Below, in pieces: positions 16,921 to 25,393 of a DNA stretch of 36,332 bases. This stretch comes from Nitromaritima sp964584125 (GTDB lineage: Bacteria; Nitrospinota; Nitrospinia; Nitrospinales; VA-1). The stretch is from assembly GCA_964584125.1 (NCBI GenBank), contig CAZOYP010000012.1, positions 1 through 36,332 of the forward strand. The letters are read 5' to 3'. Each line of letters opens with the position of its first letter. Position 1 is the first letter of the stretch. The notes under the pieces were generated by a model. That model saw nothing but the letters and a program-made list of their open reading frames with translations. It ran no database searches and had not been told where the DNA came from. The translations under genes were made by a program, and so were the position numbers.

Positions 16921-18369
16921 TTGTCCCCATTTCAAAAGTTTATTGCAAATGTCAGCTGGACCGTATTCGGGAAAATTGCTGTTCAGATGGTTTTATTTGC
17001 TATCTCAATTTTGCTAACGCGATATTTAGGAAAAAAAAGCTTGGGAGACTACGCAACCCTTTTAGTAATCCCAGTCTTCATGCGTCTCCTGAATTCATTT
17101 GGCTTTGAAGCTCTAATCAATACAAAACTTCCCGCCCTCAATATTCGAGATTCTTCCGGGTCTGAAGGACGTTATTTGGTTAGTCGTTTGCTAATTCTAA
17201 GACTTACGACAACTTTTCTTTTTTGCTTCCTTATATTTTATTGCCTGCCATTCTACCTTAACCTCACCCACCGTCCTGAGTTTATTGAATTTCGCTGGGT
17301 TTTGATATTTTATTTCGTAGCAATAACCTTTGACTCTATTTTAAGTACTCTATTTATGACCCTGCTTCGTTTTAAGTTGCTGGTGATGATAGAAACCCTT
17401 GGTGCCTTAATAAACTTAATATTCTTAATAATTTTTATTCGCTTGGATTATGGGATTTATGGCGTCCTTTATGCCTATATAACTTCACTAGTCATATCCT
17501 GCCTACTTTATTTGATTCTAGCGCGGGATCAATATTTGGGGTCAATCAAAAAACCTAAATGTGACAATATGAGGCATTTGGCCTGGGTATCCTATGGAAT
17601 AGCCTTTTTGAGCTTTGGATTAATGACCCAAAGCGACGTGCTCATGATGAGTTTTTTTAAAGTAAGCGTAGAGAACATAGGATTGTATCACCTTGCCTCA
17701 GGGTTAACAGCAACAATGGTATTCCTTCTAGCAGGTGTCGCTCCTATGGCGCTATCTCTTTTTTCAGAAGAGTTTGAGAAGAATGGAATTAAGGGACTTG
17801 GGAGCCTTTATTGCAAAATTGTCGGGTTATCGTCTTACTTGACTGTTCCCATCTATGTATTTTGCATTTTCAATTCGAAGATTCTAATCAACTTTATTTA
17901 TGGAGCTTCTTTTAACGAAGCGTACTTAGCTCTAATTATTTTTGCAACTTTCTCTGGCATTCAAACTGCTTTAGGTAATAATTTTTCTATATCAATCTTG
18001 TATGTTATTCAAAAACGAAATGCAGCTATTCGTACAACTGTTGAGGGAAGCATATTAAATATTGTTTTAAATTTTTTTTTGATCCCAGTTATAGGAATGC
18101 CGGGAGCAATAATAGCGACAGGAGTTACGATGATTTATATGATTGGCCGTCAGTTAAAAATAATTTCTGAAGAAATGAAAATCACTCCCGTTTTTCCTGT
18201 TATAGGACAATGCTTTCTTTATTGTTTATTAGCATCTATACCCCCACTAATATTTACCATGATGGGCTTAGATCATTTGATAACAAATTTATTTTTATAC
18301 CTAATAACACTTATCGTAATCCTTATTTGGGTAAAACCATTTAGCCACTTAAGATCTATCCTTAATTAG
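16921..18369 (+). CDS. polysaccharide flippase (Wzx/MATE-MOP superfamily)
   Basis: The 482-residue integral membrane protein has about 12-14 hydrophobic segments and the typical N-terminal FQKFIANVSWTVFGKIAVQMVLFAISILLTRYLGKKSLGDYATL. Further features are MTQSDVLMMSFFKVSVENIGLYHLA in the middle and GMPGAIIATGVTMIYMI near the end. Members flip lipid-linked glycan repeat units across the inner membrane. The start is TTG at 16921, supported by a GGAAGGA ribosome site just upstream. Together with the GT-C transferase, MBOAT and SGNH genes it suggests surface glycan biosynthesis, though it is not in an operon with them. Confidence 0.88.
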   Translation: MSPFQKFIANVSWTVFGKIAVQMVLFAISILLTRYLGKKSLGDYATLLVIPVFMRLLNSFGFEALINTKLPALNIRDSSGSEGRYLVSRLLILRLTTTFLFCFLIFYCLPFYLNLTHRPEFIEFRWVLIFYFVAITFDSILSTLFMTLLRFKLLVMIETLGALINLIFLIIFIRLDYGIYGVLYAYITSLVISCLLYLILARDQYLGSIKKPKCDNMRHLAWVSYGIAFLSFGLMTQSDVLMMSFFKVSVENIGLYHLASGLTATMVFLLAGVAPMALSLFSEEFEKNGIKGLGSLYCKIVGLSSYLTVPIYVFCIFNSKILINFIYGASFNEAYLALIIFATFSGIQTALGNNFSISILYVIQKRNAAIRTTVEGSILNIVLNFFLIPVIGMPGAIIATGVTMIYMIGRQLKIISEEMKITPVFPVIGQCFLYCLLASIPPLIFTMMGLDHLITNLFLYLITLIVILIWVKPFSHLRSILN

Positions 18370-18489
18370 CTTTCTTTCAGAAACTAAAATAAATTAAAAA
18401 AATGAGAGGACTAATTTTAATGACCAATAGATATAGAGTTATTTTATAACTGCCCTCGACAAACCGCAACCACAATACCAATGAAGTTT

Positions 18490-18720
18490 TTAATCGACCC
18501 GAGATGCTTCCCATAAATTGATTAAACCATCAATCCCGGTAAGGTTTATTTCTATAGGGCAACAACAAACTTCACAGTCCTCTGTGTAAAACTGATTATT
18601 AAAACTTAAATTATCAAGCATCGATATACCCTCTCCACATTAGAGGCAATGAAAAAATGCTCGGCCTTGTCTATACAAGATACAATTTTTTTCTTTTTTA
18701 AATTTTCTAATGATCTTCAT
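18490..18720 (-). pseudogene. CPxCG-type cysteine-rich (zinc-ribbon) protein interrupted by an in-frame stop
   Basis: The frame opens with ATG at 18720 and runs to a TAA at 18490-18492, but one TAA at 18640-18642 interrupts it. The part after the stop reads CGEGISMLDNLSFNNQFYTE, then DCEVCCCPIEINL, which fits the CPxCG small-protein family (CPxCG, then xEDCxVCCxPI). The stop falls inside the first motif, which reads C-L-stop-C-G. The downstream piece can be read alone from ATG at 18621 (43 residues) but would lack the first metal-binding half. Either a nonsense mutation, a sequencing error, or recoding could explain it. It is the only gene-like content in the 410-base gap between the flippase and the EgtD-like gene. 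Confidence 0.6.
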
Positions 18721-18779
18721 CTGATCAAAAATAATATTAGTACAAAAAAATTGTCTTAATCAGGCAATTTAAACAGCTC

Positions 18780-19772
18780 TTATTCGACCTCCCAAATAGA
18801 ATCAACAAAATACTTTCTAGAGTCATAAAGTTGTCTTACAACTTTAAAGCCATTTTTTTTAGCCAGTAAATTAACTTCATCTATATCATATTTATAGGAC
18901 TGTTCAGTTTTCATAGCTTCCCATGCCTTGAATTTAAAATCCTTATCCAAACCATTAATGCGTACGATTTGATTTTTTGTACTATAAAGGTAACTTTCCA
19001 ATGCACGATTTCGAGGATTATAATGACCTTGATGAACAAAAAATTCTTTCTTAAAGTCTCCATCTAGCACCTGGTTTATTCGATCTAACAAATGAAGATT
19101 AAATTTTTCAAATAAACCTTTCGAATCATTATATGCATTATAAAAAATTTTTGGATTTTTCATTAAATCGAATCCAATTAAAAGAAGGTCATTCTTATTT
19201 AAAGACCTGTGGAGTTTTCTGAGGAAAATATTTGCATCGAGTGGAGTCAAATTATTTAAGGTTACTCCTAAAAATAAAACTAAGTTTCTATAATTTTTAT
19301 TCTTAGTTAAATCCTTAAGACCAACAAAATAGTCACCAACTAATCCCTTTACCTTTAAGGTTGTATTTTTATACTTCGACTTTAACTCTCCAACCAAGCT
19401 TACAATTGCCCCTTCAGAAATATCAATTGGATAGTACTTAAGATTTATTTTTTTATTTACAATATTCTCAAGGAGTATTTGAGTCTTACCGCCATCCCCT
19501 GAGCCAAGCTCAATAAGTTGAAATGGTTGTTTGAAAATTAAACCCACAATGGTTTTTATATGTGTTTGAAATATTTCAAATTCACACGCAGCTGGCAAAT
19601 ATTCCGGAGATTCAGTAATTTCTTTAAAAATTTCACTGCCTCGACTGTCAAATATCAACCATGAAGGTAAATATTTATTTTCTTGACAAAGACCTTCAAG
19701 AACAGCTTGAGAAAACTGATTATCAACTGAAAAATTTTCTGCATCAACTTCGAGAACTTTATATTCGAACAT
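18780..19772 (-). CDS. EgtD-like SAM-dependent N-methyltransferase (Methyltransf_33)
   Basis: The 330-residue protein matches the histidine N-alpha-methyltransferase family of ergothioneine synthesis. SAM motif ELGSGDGGKT spans 88-97. YYPIDISE is at 113-120. LGVTLNNL, with N174, stands in place of the family's LGSxxGN. GFDLMKNP and AYND (Y214) follow, and the substrate-pocket TEQS carries E290 and S292. However, the family's EYYPTRTE reads EYLPAACE (57-64), which alters a tyrosine and the TR pair near the substrate site, so the substrate may not be histidine. A good AGGAG ribosome site precedes the ATG. The gene diverges from a diiron oxidase gene about 100 bases away. No EgtB-like sulfoxide synthase lies next to it. 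Confidence 0.85.
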   Translation of the reverse strand: MFEYKVLEVDAENFSVDNQFSQAVLEGLCQENKYLPSWLIFDSRGSEIFKEITESPEYLPAACEFEIFQTHIKTIVGLIFKQPFQLIELGSGDGGKTQILLENIVNKKINLKYYPIDISEGAIVSLVGELKSKYKNTTLKVKGLVGDYFVGLKDLTKNKNYRNLVLFLGVTLNNLTPLDANIFLRKLHRSLNKNDLLLIGFDLMKNPKIFYNAYNDSKGLFEKFNLHLLDRINQVLDGDFKKEFFVHQGHYNPRNRALESYLYSTKNQIVRINGLDKDFKFKAWEAMKTEQSYKYDIDEVNLLAKKNGFKVVRQLYDSRKYFVDSIWEVE

Positions 19773-19805
19773 AATTCTCCTATTTGCTATTAAAAGTTAC
19801 TCAGT

Positions 19806-19834
19806 TTGACGTTACAGATAGTGTTTGTTAAAAT
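19806..19834 (+). promoter_or_regulatory. promoter of the diiron-oxidase gene
   Basis: TTGACG (19806-19811), a 17-base spacer, then TAAAAT (19829-19834): each box matches 5 of 6 consensus bases. Transcription would begin near 19841. This places the TTG codon at 19806 inside the -35 box, so the real start codon must be further down; ATG at 19875 fits. Confidence 0.6.
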
Positions 19835-19874
19835 TATTAGACTCCAAATTCTAACTAAATTTCACCAGCAAACT

Positions 19875-20936
19875 ATGACCATAGCACAGGAGGCTGGGAG
19901 ATCAGCCTTATATACATATTATAGTGAAGCTGAAGATGAGTTTGCACAAATTATTAATAAAGCTGATCTGGATAACACTATAAAAATTAGTCCCGATTTA
20001 ATGGCTAATTTTGAAGATGCGCTGAACTTTGCCCTTGTTGATGTATATAAAAATAATAATGAGTGTGACAAAGCGCATCTTTTTCTTCAACGGGTTCTTT
20101 ACCGCATCAACAGGTTAAAGCTCTTCTGGTTTGACAATCTTGATAATTATACTAACGAAGACTCTTCAGTGCTTTTTTCTATTAGAAAAGAGATAGAAGC
20201 GGCGTGGATAAAATGGGAGTTAAATCATATAGAAACGGGTTCACTTGATTCTTTAGTATATGAAAAGGCGCTAAAAAAAAGATTTAGAGAAGATTTAAAT
20301 CCTTCACCTAATAAAGACAGTTTTTTTTTAAGAGATAAAATTTCCTTGGCTGGTTATAAAAGGCTATTAGCTATAACATCGCTCGATGGCTTAGTGGAAG
20401 CAAGTCAACTTTCTAGAGTTTTAGGAGGATTTAGCAACGAAATTCAATTAATGCTCACAAAAATATTTTGGGAAGAATACGGTTGCGGAAAGTTTTCACG
20501 CAAACATTCTTCTCATTTTATTAACATGCTAGAAGAATGTAATATGGAAACATATCCTGAAACCTACCTCAAACTTGTTCCTTGGGAAGTTTTAGCAAAT
20601 ATAAATCATAGTTTCTTACTTTCAGAAAGAAAACAAAATTACTTGAGATATATTGGCGGTCTACTATATATTGAAGTCTCCTCCCCCTCTTCATTCAAAA
20701 ACTATCAAAAGGCAGGGAAACGTTTAGGATTGAATAAGGCAGGCATTGGTTATTGGGATATACACATCAAAGAAGATATTCGACATGGTGACTGTATGTT
20801 ACACGAAGTAGCCCTTCCTCTTGCAAGTAAATATTCAGATCAAGCTTGGCAAGTAATATTGGGCTATGATCAACAAAAATTTATAAGTACCCGCGCTACA
20901 AAGTCTATCGTTAAGTCCATTCGCGAAATATGCTAG
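19875..20936 (+). CDS. heme-oxygenase-like diiron oxidase (iron-containing redox enzyme family)
   Basis: The protein is 353 residues from ATG 19875. An upstream TTG at 19806 would add 23 residues but lies in the promoter. The second half has the metal-ligand pattern of the HDO superfamily: FWEEYGCGKFSRKHSSHF, containing a Glu and His (E224 and H234 counted from the TTG), a further Glu in LLYIEVSSP (E290), and HIKEDIRHGD with H320-x3-D324-x2-H327. Characterised relatives (UndA, SznF, BesC, CADD types) use a transient diiron centre and O2 to cut C-C bonds or oxidise amines. The divergent EgtD-like methyltransferase suggests a shared small-molecule pathway. Substrate unknown; the N-terminal 120 residues match nothing I know. 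Confidence 0.78.
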   Translation: MTIAQEAGRSALYTYYSEAEDEFAQIINKADLDNTIKISPDLMANFEDALNFALVDVYKNNNECDKAHLFLQRVLYRINRLKLFWFDNLDNYTNEDSSVLFSIRKEIEAAWIKWELNHIETGSLDSLVYEKALKKRFREDLNPSPNKDSFFLRDKISLAGYKRLLAITSLDGLVEASQLSRVLGGFSNEIQLMLTKIFWEEYGCGKFSRKHSSHFINMLEECNMETYPETYLKLVPWEVLANINHSFLLSERKQNYLRYIGGLLYIEVSSPSSFKNYQKAGKRLGLNKAGIGYWDIHIKEDIRHGDCMLHEVALPLASKYSDQAWQVILGYDQQKFISTRATKSIVKSIREIC

Positions 20937-20984
20937 AACGAAGATCGATCATTTAGCTTTCTTTAGATTTATATTGCCAAACTA

Positions 20985-21089
20985 ATGGAATTGTTGCCGT
21001 TCGAACCAGCAAATTTCAATCTTTACGATTTGCATAAATCTATCGCAAGCCACCTTATGGCGGATGGAACGAGCGGGTATGAAGTCTAG
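20985..21089 (+). pseudogene. relic of a tyrosine recombinase C-terminal region
   Basis: A 34-codon open stretch ends in FNLYDLHKSIASHLMADGTS followed by GYEV and stop. Tyrosine recombinases carry the box DLRHTFASxLxxxG at this place; here the catalytic Arg is His (DLHKS), and the reading frame ends before the final His and Tyr boxes. An upstream stop lies 7 codons before the ATG. This looks like a decayed integrase fragment, which would suit the tRNA-associated insertions nearby. The stretch is short, so a chance match is possible. Confidence 0.4.
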
Positions 21090-21407
21090 CCTAATTAAAA
21101 CTTATTTTACTTAAACTTAAAAACCCAATCACAACAAGATTGACATGAAGAAAAATTGTATATAAGGCATACTGAAAACGAAAAAGAACGCCCCCGCTAA
21201 TTTACTGGAAAGATTGGGATGCAAATTGGAGAGTTTGTTTTAAATATTGGATTAACGTATACCGAATAAAACGAAGTGACGGTTTCATAAGATACAGCTT
21301 TGAGTCAACGAGGCTTTGAATAGCCCCGAAGACTCTAGCAAACTTCTTGAACGAGTAACCAGCTTTTAGGGTTCAAATGTTGAGCGAACCGGGCAATACA
21401 TAACGAA
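21090..21407. other. intergenic stretch with one promoter-like motif, no gene seen
   Basis: TTGACA at 21140-21145 and TATAAG at 21161-21166 (15-base spacer, short) form a possible plus-strand promoter. I find no reading frame with coding character downstream of it and no convincing RNA fold. Confidence 0.3.
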
Positions 21408-21717
21408 CTACTGGCCTGTCGGAGGAGTAGCAGCATCTCCCATCGGAGGTCCACCAGGCGCTCCCGTCGGAGGAGTAGCAGCATCTCCCATCGGAGGTCC
21501 ACCAGGCGCTCCCGTCGGAGGAGTAGCAGCATCTCCCATCGGAGGTCCACCAGGCGCCCCTGTCGGAGGAGGCATATTAGGGTCTCCCATTGGAGGTCCA
21601 CCAGGCGCCACTGTCGGAGGAGGAATATTAGGATCTCCCTCTTGAGCCCCAACCGTTGCAACTTGGAGGGCTATAAAAACCAAACCAACAATTAAAAAAT
21701 TAGAAAGTTTTTGCATG
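21408..21717 (-). CDS. secreted Gly/Pro-rich tandem-repeat protein
   Basis: The start is taken at 21717, where GGAGGAATCATG gives a perfect ribosome site; a longer frame upstream lacks this. Residues 1-25 (MQKLSNFLIVGLVFIALQVA...GAQ) are a signal peptide. The mature part of about 77 residues consists of copies of a 16-17-residue unit, PPTGAPGGPPMGDAAT or PPPTGAPGGPPMGDPNM, with no cysteines or charges other than Asp. It is predicted to be disordered and exported. The three downstream copies are nearly identical at DNA level, so copy number probably varies. Function unknown. Confidence 0.75.
21417..21650 (-). repeat. 48-51 bp in-frame tandem repeat
   Basis: Units begin at 21421, 21469, 21517 and 21565 (48 bp apart) and 21616 (51 bp, one extra codon). 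The first three are nearly identical and the others diverge, suggesting recent expansion by slippage inside the Gly/Pro-rich gene. Confidence 0.9.
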
Positions 21718-21921
21718 ATTCCTCCTATCTTTATGAAAAAAAGTAGAAAAGTAACAGCAATATCATTTTTATACGAGCAAACTTTCGTAAACATTTGATA
21801 AAAAAATGCACAAGATGTGCCAATAAACTAGGTAATATCTATCAAAATTGCAAGTTATTTATTTTTAATAGTTTAGCGAATTTGATCTGGTAGGTGTATT
21901 ACCTTAAAAAAGAGCTCTTTT

Positions 21922-21961
21922 TCTCAAAATAATAATAGTTGTCTCAAAGTAATAATAGTTG
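21922..21961 (+). repeat. 20-bp tandem repeat
   Basis: Two 20-bp units (TCTCAAAATAATAATAGTTG and the same with one A replaced by G) are followed by a third, partial TCTCAAAA. Just before lies the palindrome AAAAAGAGCTCTTTTT. No gene is associated. Confidence 0.7.
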
Positions 21962-21990
21962 TCTCAAAACAATGGTTATCTCATATTGAA

Positions 21991-22493
21991 ACTATTTCTT
22001 GTTACTTGAGGGTTTTATATCGGAGCCAAAAATGGGCCGCAAGTTAAAATTTGGTAATACTTGAACAGGAACTATTTCTGGGAAACCGTGTTTTTATTTT
22101 CTTACTTTAAATACTTTTGCCACATCTGGATTAGCTATGTTTTAGTCATGGCATGCTGAACTCATTAGTGTTTCCAAAAATTTTACCTGTTCACTTGGTT
22201 GGCTCTGTCACTTTTGTATCCGAACCTTCAGAAAATTTATCTTTTGCACCACGAAAATAGTCTTGGGATTAGTAAAAGTAGTGTTGATGCTATAATCTGG
22301 CAATAATCAGCGCAACCCAAGAGTCCTTGTTCATAACCACCCCTCCCTTTAATTTTAATTAAAAACCAGCGGCAAAACTTCAAATTATGGCAAGCAACAT
22401 ATCTATTTTAATACAGATAAAAGAGGATTGAGGCCTTCGGTCAAAAAGTACCTGAATAAACCCACCCATATACTTAAAATATTGAATGTTAGA
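21991..22493. other. intergenic stretch, nothing recognised
   Basis: About 500 bases with no reading frame of coding character on either strand, no RNA gene and no clear promoter. It probably contains decayed sequence. Confidence 0.4.
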
Positions 22494-24779
22494 TTAATTG
22501 GTAATGTTTCTATACAAATCATAGATTTTTAATTGTTGCTCTTCGTTTAAATTAGGTATTTGCATTAATTGTCTCCCCTCAACCATTGCTTTTTGGCTAC
22601 TCTGGATTTTCTGCAACAAATCCTCATTGTTATTTTTGTTAGAACTCGACTTTAGGGCTTTTTCGTAATGTATTATCACTGGCAACCACTCTTTTTTAGA
22701 AAAATAGTAGTTTCCTAGAAGCATATTTAGATCATAATTACTGGGCTGGATCATTAGACCTCTATAAAAGGAATCGATTGCTGAATCCATTTCGTTTAAA
22801 TTTTTGTAGACTATTCCTTGCTCCAAAAAAAGTATCTCTTGATCTAGGTTCCTAAGGTTTACCTGCTTATACATTCTTATCGCTTCTTGCCACTTCTTTT
22901 TCTTGTAAAGATTTTTTGCTTCATTAATTTCTTCTACCCAGTTTCCGCGAGATTTTTGAATTTTTGTTTTTAAGTGATTTAGCCGATTACTAATACTCTT
23001 CTTTTTAACTTCATCTGCTTCAAATGATAACTTTCGGTTAAGCAAAATAGACTGAAACACCAGACTTGTCGCCTTATCAAAATAAATATCAGACAACATA
23101 GAATTTAACTCTTTAGATTGAGGGTTGGCTAAAACTCCAAGCCGTAAAATCTGTTCTGCATTCCCCTTGTGTTTTTCTCGCGCTAAAATTATAGCTAACA
23201 ACCTATATGAGCCAACTCTGTATTGATCAAATAGCAATGATTCCATTAGGGCTTTATAAGCGTCTTCATAGCGATTCTCTTGAAAAAGATGGAACCCGTA
23301 AATTTCGTAAATGCCGGCCAAAAGTTTTCTGGAATTGCTTTCCATTCCATACCGATCTGGATCGATTTCCCAACATTGAAGAGCTATTTCCTCCACTTTT
23401 TTAATGTCAAATTTGTCTGGCCTTTTTAAATAGCTCATTCCTAGGTTGCAGTAATCCATATGGCGAATTAGCTTTACCCCGCTTTTGGGCAATTGAAAAC
23501 ACCCTATAAAAAATAGGGCCACCAAAGATATCACTACAACATTTAAATATTTTCTACTTTTTAATTGTCGAATAATGATTGATACGGCATACGCAGCTAA
23601 AATAATCCAAAAAGGAACGATGGGAATTCGGAAACGAGATACAACATGAAATAGTAATACTGAAAGCGACAGAGCTAATGTATATCCATAAAGAAGAAAA
23701 AACTTTTCTTTATTCGAAATTGCTAGTACTAACCCCACTAATCCCAACGCAGAAAATAAGGAGAAGTGATTCCAAAGATACGGCAATATCTTTGAGTGTT
23801 CTCCATATAAATACAAGGATATGTTGGATGGAGGTTCAAAATCATTTAACAAAAAATATAACTTCCGAAAATACATTTGAAAAAATTCAAACGGATATTC
23901 CAAAATATTAGAAATAATAGTATTTAATACTTGCCCATAGCTCACTTCTGCCTTATTAGCAAATAGTCCCAGAGCCGAAAAATCAAAGCCATATCCTGCG
24001 TAACTAATAAGATTGCCTGACATAAAAGCAATTGGGCCGCTTGCGTCAAAAAAAACAAACCGATCATGCACTAAGTAACTCTGGACAAGAAGGGGAACAA
24101 AAGAAATCACCAAAGTTCCCCCATATATCATCCAGCCAAAACTAACTGATTCCTTACTTTCTATTTTAAAAACCGATCTATGTAAATGCCAGAGAATGAA
24201 AGGGAGGCATAAAATAGTATTTGGGCGAATTTGAAAAAATAATGAAGTTGCTAAGGCTGCCCAAATCAATGATTTTCTGGTCGAACCTGGAGATAGTTTT
24301 TGAAGCAAGTAAAACGACCACAAGCCAAGAAATGTAACCATCCCCGCTCGCAAAGTAATTCCCTCATAAACAATTTCCGGACCATATAAAGAGAACGCAA
24401 AAAATGCAAAGTAAGCAGGAATAATGCCTATTAAGTCTTTACTAATTTTAAAAATAAGAACTGCAGATATTGAACCAAAGATAAATTGGACCAGATAAAC
24501 CAAGTAGTAATTTTGGTCGGTTATAACGTATAGAAATCCTAAGAAATATTTATATAAAGGGGCAATTCTGTTATTGTCTGAATTAGCCAACCAGTCTCCA
24601 TTAGCCAAATTTTGAGCTGCTTGATTTATACTTGCTTGGTCTAAGCCAATTAAATATGTATCAAAATAGGGTAGTTTAGACAGGTCAAATAAGTAAAATA
24701 AACGGATTAATAACGCAAAGAAAAAGAGAAAAGTTAACAACATTGGAGAAGAATTTTTAAAGAAGATATGCATTTGCAT
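22494..24779 (-). CDS. GT-C family membrane glycosyltransferase (ArnT/PMT-like) with TPR tail
   Basis: The 761-residue protein has an N-terminal half (about 1-430) with about a dozen membrane helices and a first periplasmic loop carrying acidic residues (YLIGLDQASINQAAQNLANGDW). This is as in family-39/83-type transferases that use polyprenyl-phosphate sugars. The C-terminal half (about 440-750) is soluble and holds TPR repeats, for example NAEQILRLGVLANPQSKEL and MDSAIDSFYRGLMIQPSNYDL. The expected role is adding a sugar to a protein, lipid A or glycan at the periplasmic face, with the TPR part choosing the target. ATG at 24779 is used; a second ATG two codons later is equally possible. Confidence 0.8.
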   Translation of the reverse strand: MQMHIFFKNSSPMLLTFLFFFALLIRLFYLFDLSKLPYFDTYLIGLDQASINQAAQNLANGDWLANSDNNRIAPLYKYFLGFLYVITDQNYYLVYLVQFIFGSISAVLIFKISKDLIGIIPAYFAFFAFSLYGPEIVYEGITLRAGMVTFLGLWSFYLLQKLSPGSTRKSLIWAALATSLFFQIRPNTILCLPFILWHLHRSVFKIESKESVSFGWMIYGGTLVISFVPLLVQSYLVHDRFVFFDASGPIAFMSGNLISYAGYGFDFSALGLFANKAEVSYGQVLNTIISNILEYPFEFFQMYFRKLYFLLNDFEPPSNISLYLYGEHSKILPYLWNHFSLFSALGLVGLVLAISNKEKFFLLYGYTLALSLSVLLFHVVSRFRIPIVPFWIILAAYAVSIIIRQLKSRKYLNVVVISLVALFFIGCFQLPKSGVKLIRHMDYCNLGMSYLKRPDKFDIKKVEEIALQCWEIDPDRYGMESNSRKLLAGIYEIYGFHLFQENRYEDAYKALMESLLFDQYRVGSYRLLAIILAREKHKGNAEQILRLGVLANPQSKELNSMLSDIYFDKATSLVFQSILLNRKLSFEADEVKKKSISNRLNHLKTKIQKSRGNWVEEINEAKNLYKKKKWQEAIRMYKQVNLRNLDQEILFLEQGIVYKNLNEMDSAIDSFYRGLMIQPSNYDLNMLLGNYYFSKKEWLPVIIHYEKALKSSSNKNNNEDLLQKIQSSQKAMVEGRQLMQIPNLNEEQQLKIYDLYRNITN

Positions 24780-24858
24780 AAAACAGGTAATAAAAAAAAT
24801 ATACTGTTTAATATGATTTACTTAGGGAGCAACTGGTAATTCCAAGGATTAGTTTCTA

Positions 24859-25348
24859 TTAACTGATTCCTATCATTTCAGAAAACCTATTGAATGGTGT
24901 GACCAGAGCAATAGGAAGGCCTATATCTCTTTCATAAATTTCTTTACTTAAATACTCTAATTCAGAATCTAAAGTCTTTTCACCAACATCGATGCACCAA
25001 GAACGACTTCTCTCTGTCCCACCTAACCACCATTTGTAACCATAATTTTTCAATAAGTTTTTTTATCAAATGAACTGCCCATTGCCCAAACTTTATATGA
25101 ATTTAGCCGATCATTCCTTAGCAAGACGTTTAAAACCAAATCACCTGACTTTGGTAGAGTTTTTGAAAGAAGGTGCAAAGAAGCATAGCAACCCATCTCT
25201 GCCCTATGGCCTCCAAAAAAAAATCCAAATTTATATGCCAAATACTCGAGTCTACTACTAGCTATCCCTTCACTTCCAAAAGAAACCTGACTAGCAGAAC
25301 AAGCCCATGGCTTAGTTTTGAAAAGCGGGAACGATTTTATTGTAGGGC
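24859..25348 (-). pseudogene. decayed or frameshifted ORF, unknown
   Basis: Two overlapping minus-strand frames have protein-like composition. The upstream one runs from a stop near 25348 to 25050 and includes SSRLEYLAYKFGFFFGGHRA and LPKSGDLVLNVLLRNDRLNS. The other lies at 24859-25053 (YKWWLGGTERSRSWCIDVGE and YERDIGLPIALVTPF). They overlap by only 4 bases in different frames, and the upstream frame has no clear start, so they may be halves of one gene split by a frameshift. I cannot name the family. Its neighbours are a GT-C transferase and a TPR protein on the same strand. Confidence 0.35.
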
Positions 25349-25393
25349 TTCACTTTTCCAAACCCTTAATTTTCTTAGACAGTATGATTAATC

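Noticed and set aside
18640..18642. Selenocysteine recoding of the stop in the CPxCG gene
   Set aside because: The codon is TAA, not TGA, and it occupies the variable x position rather than a cysteine position.
19806..19874. N-terminal extension of the diiron oxidase from TTG at 19806
   Set aside because: The TTG lies inside a strong -35 box whose -10 and expected transcription start are downstream of it.
20990..21015. GTTCGAAC hairpin as a further tRNA T-arm fragment
   Set aside because: The flanks do not form tRNA arms or match either tRNA in the window; the segment fits better within the recombinase-like frame.
21417..21650. Regular repeats considered as a CRISPR array
   Set aside because: Units are contiguous 48-mers without unique spacers and are in frame within a signal-peptide-bearing gene. 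No cas genes are present.
21335..21661. 108-residue frame with Arg/Leu repeats overlapping the Gly/Pro protein
   Set aside because: Out-of-frame translation of the same tandem repeat; the other frame has a signal peptide and a perfect ribosome site.
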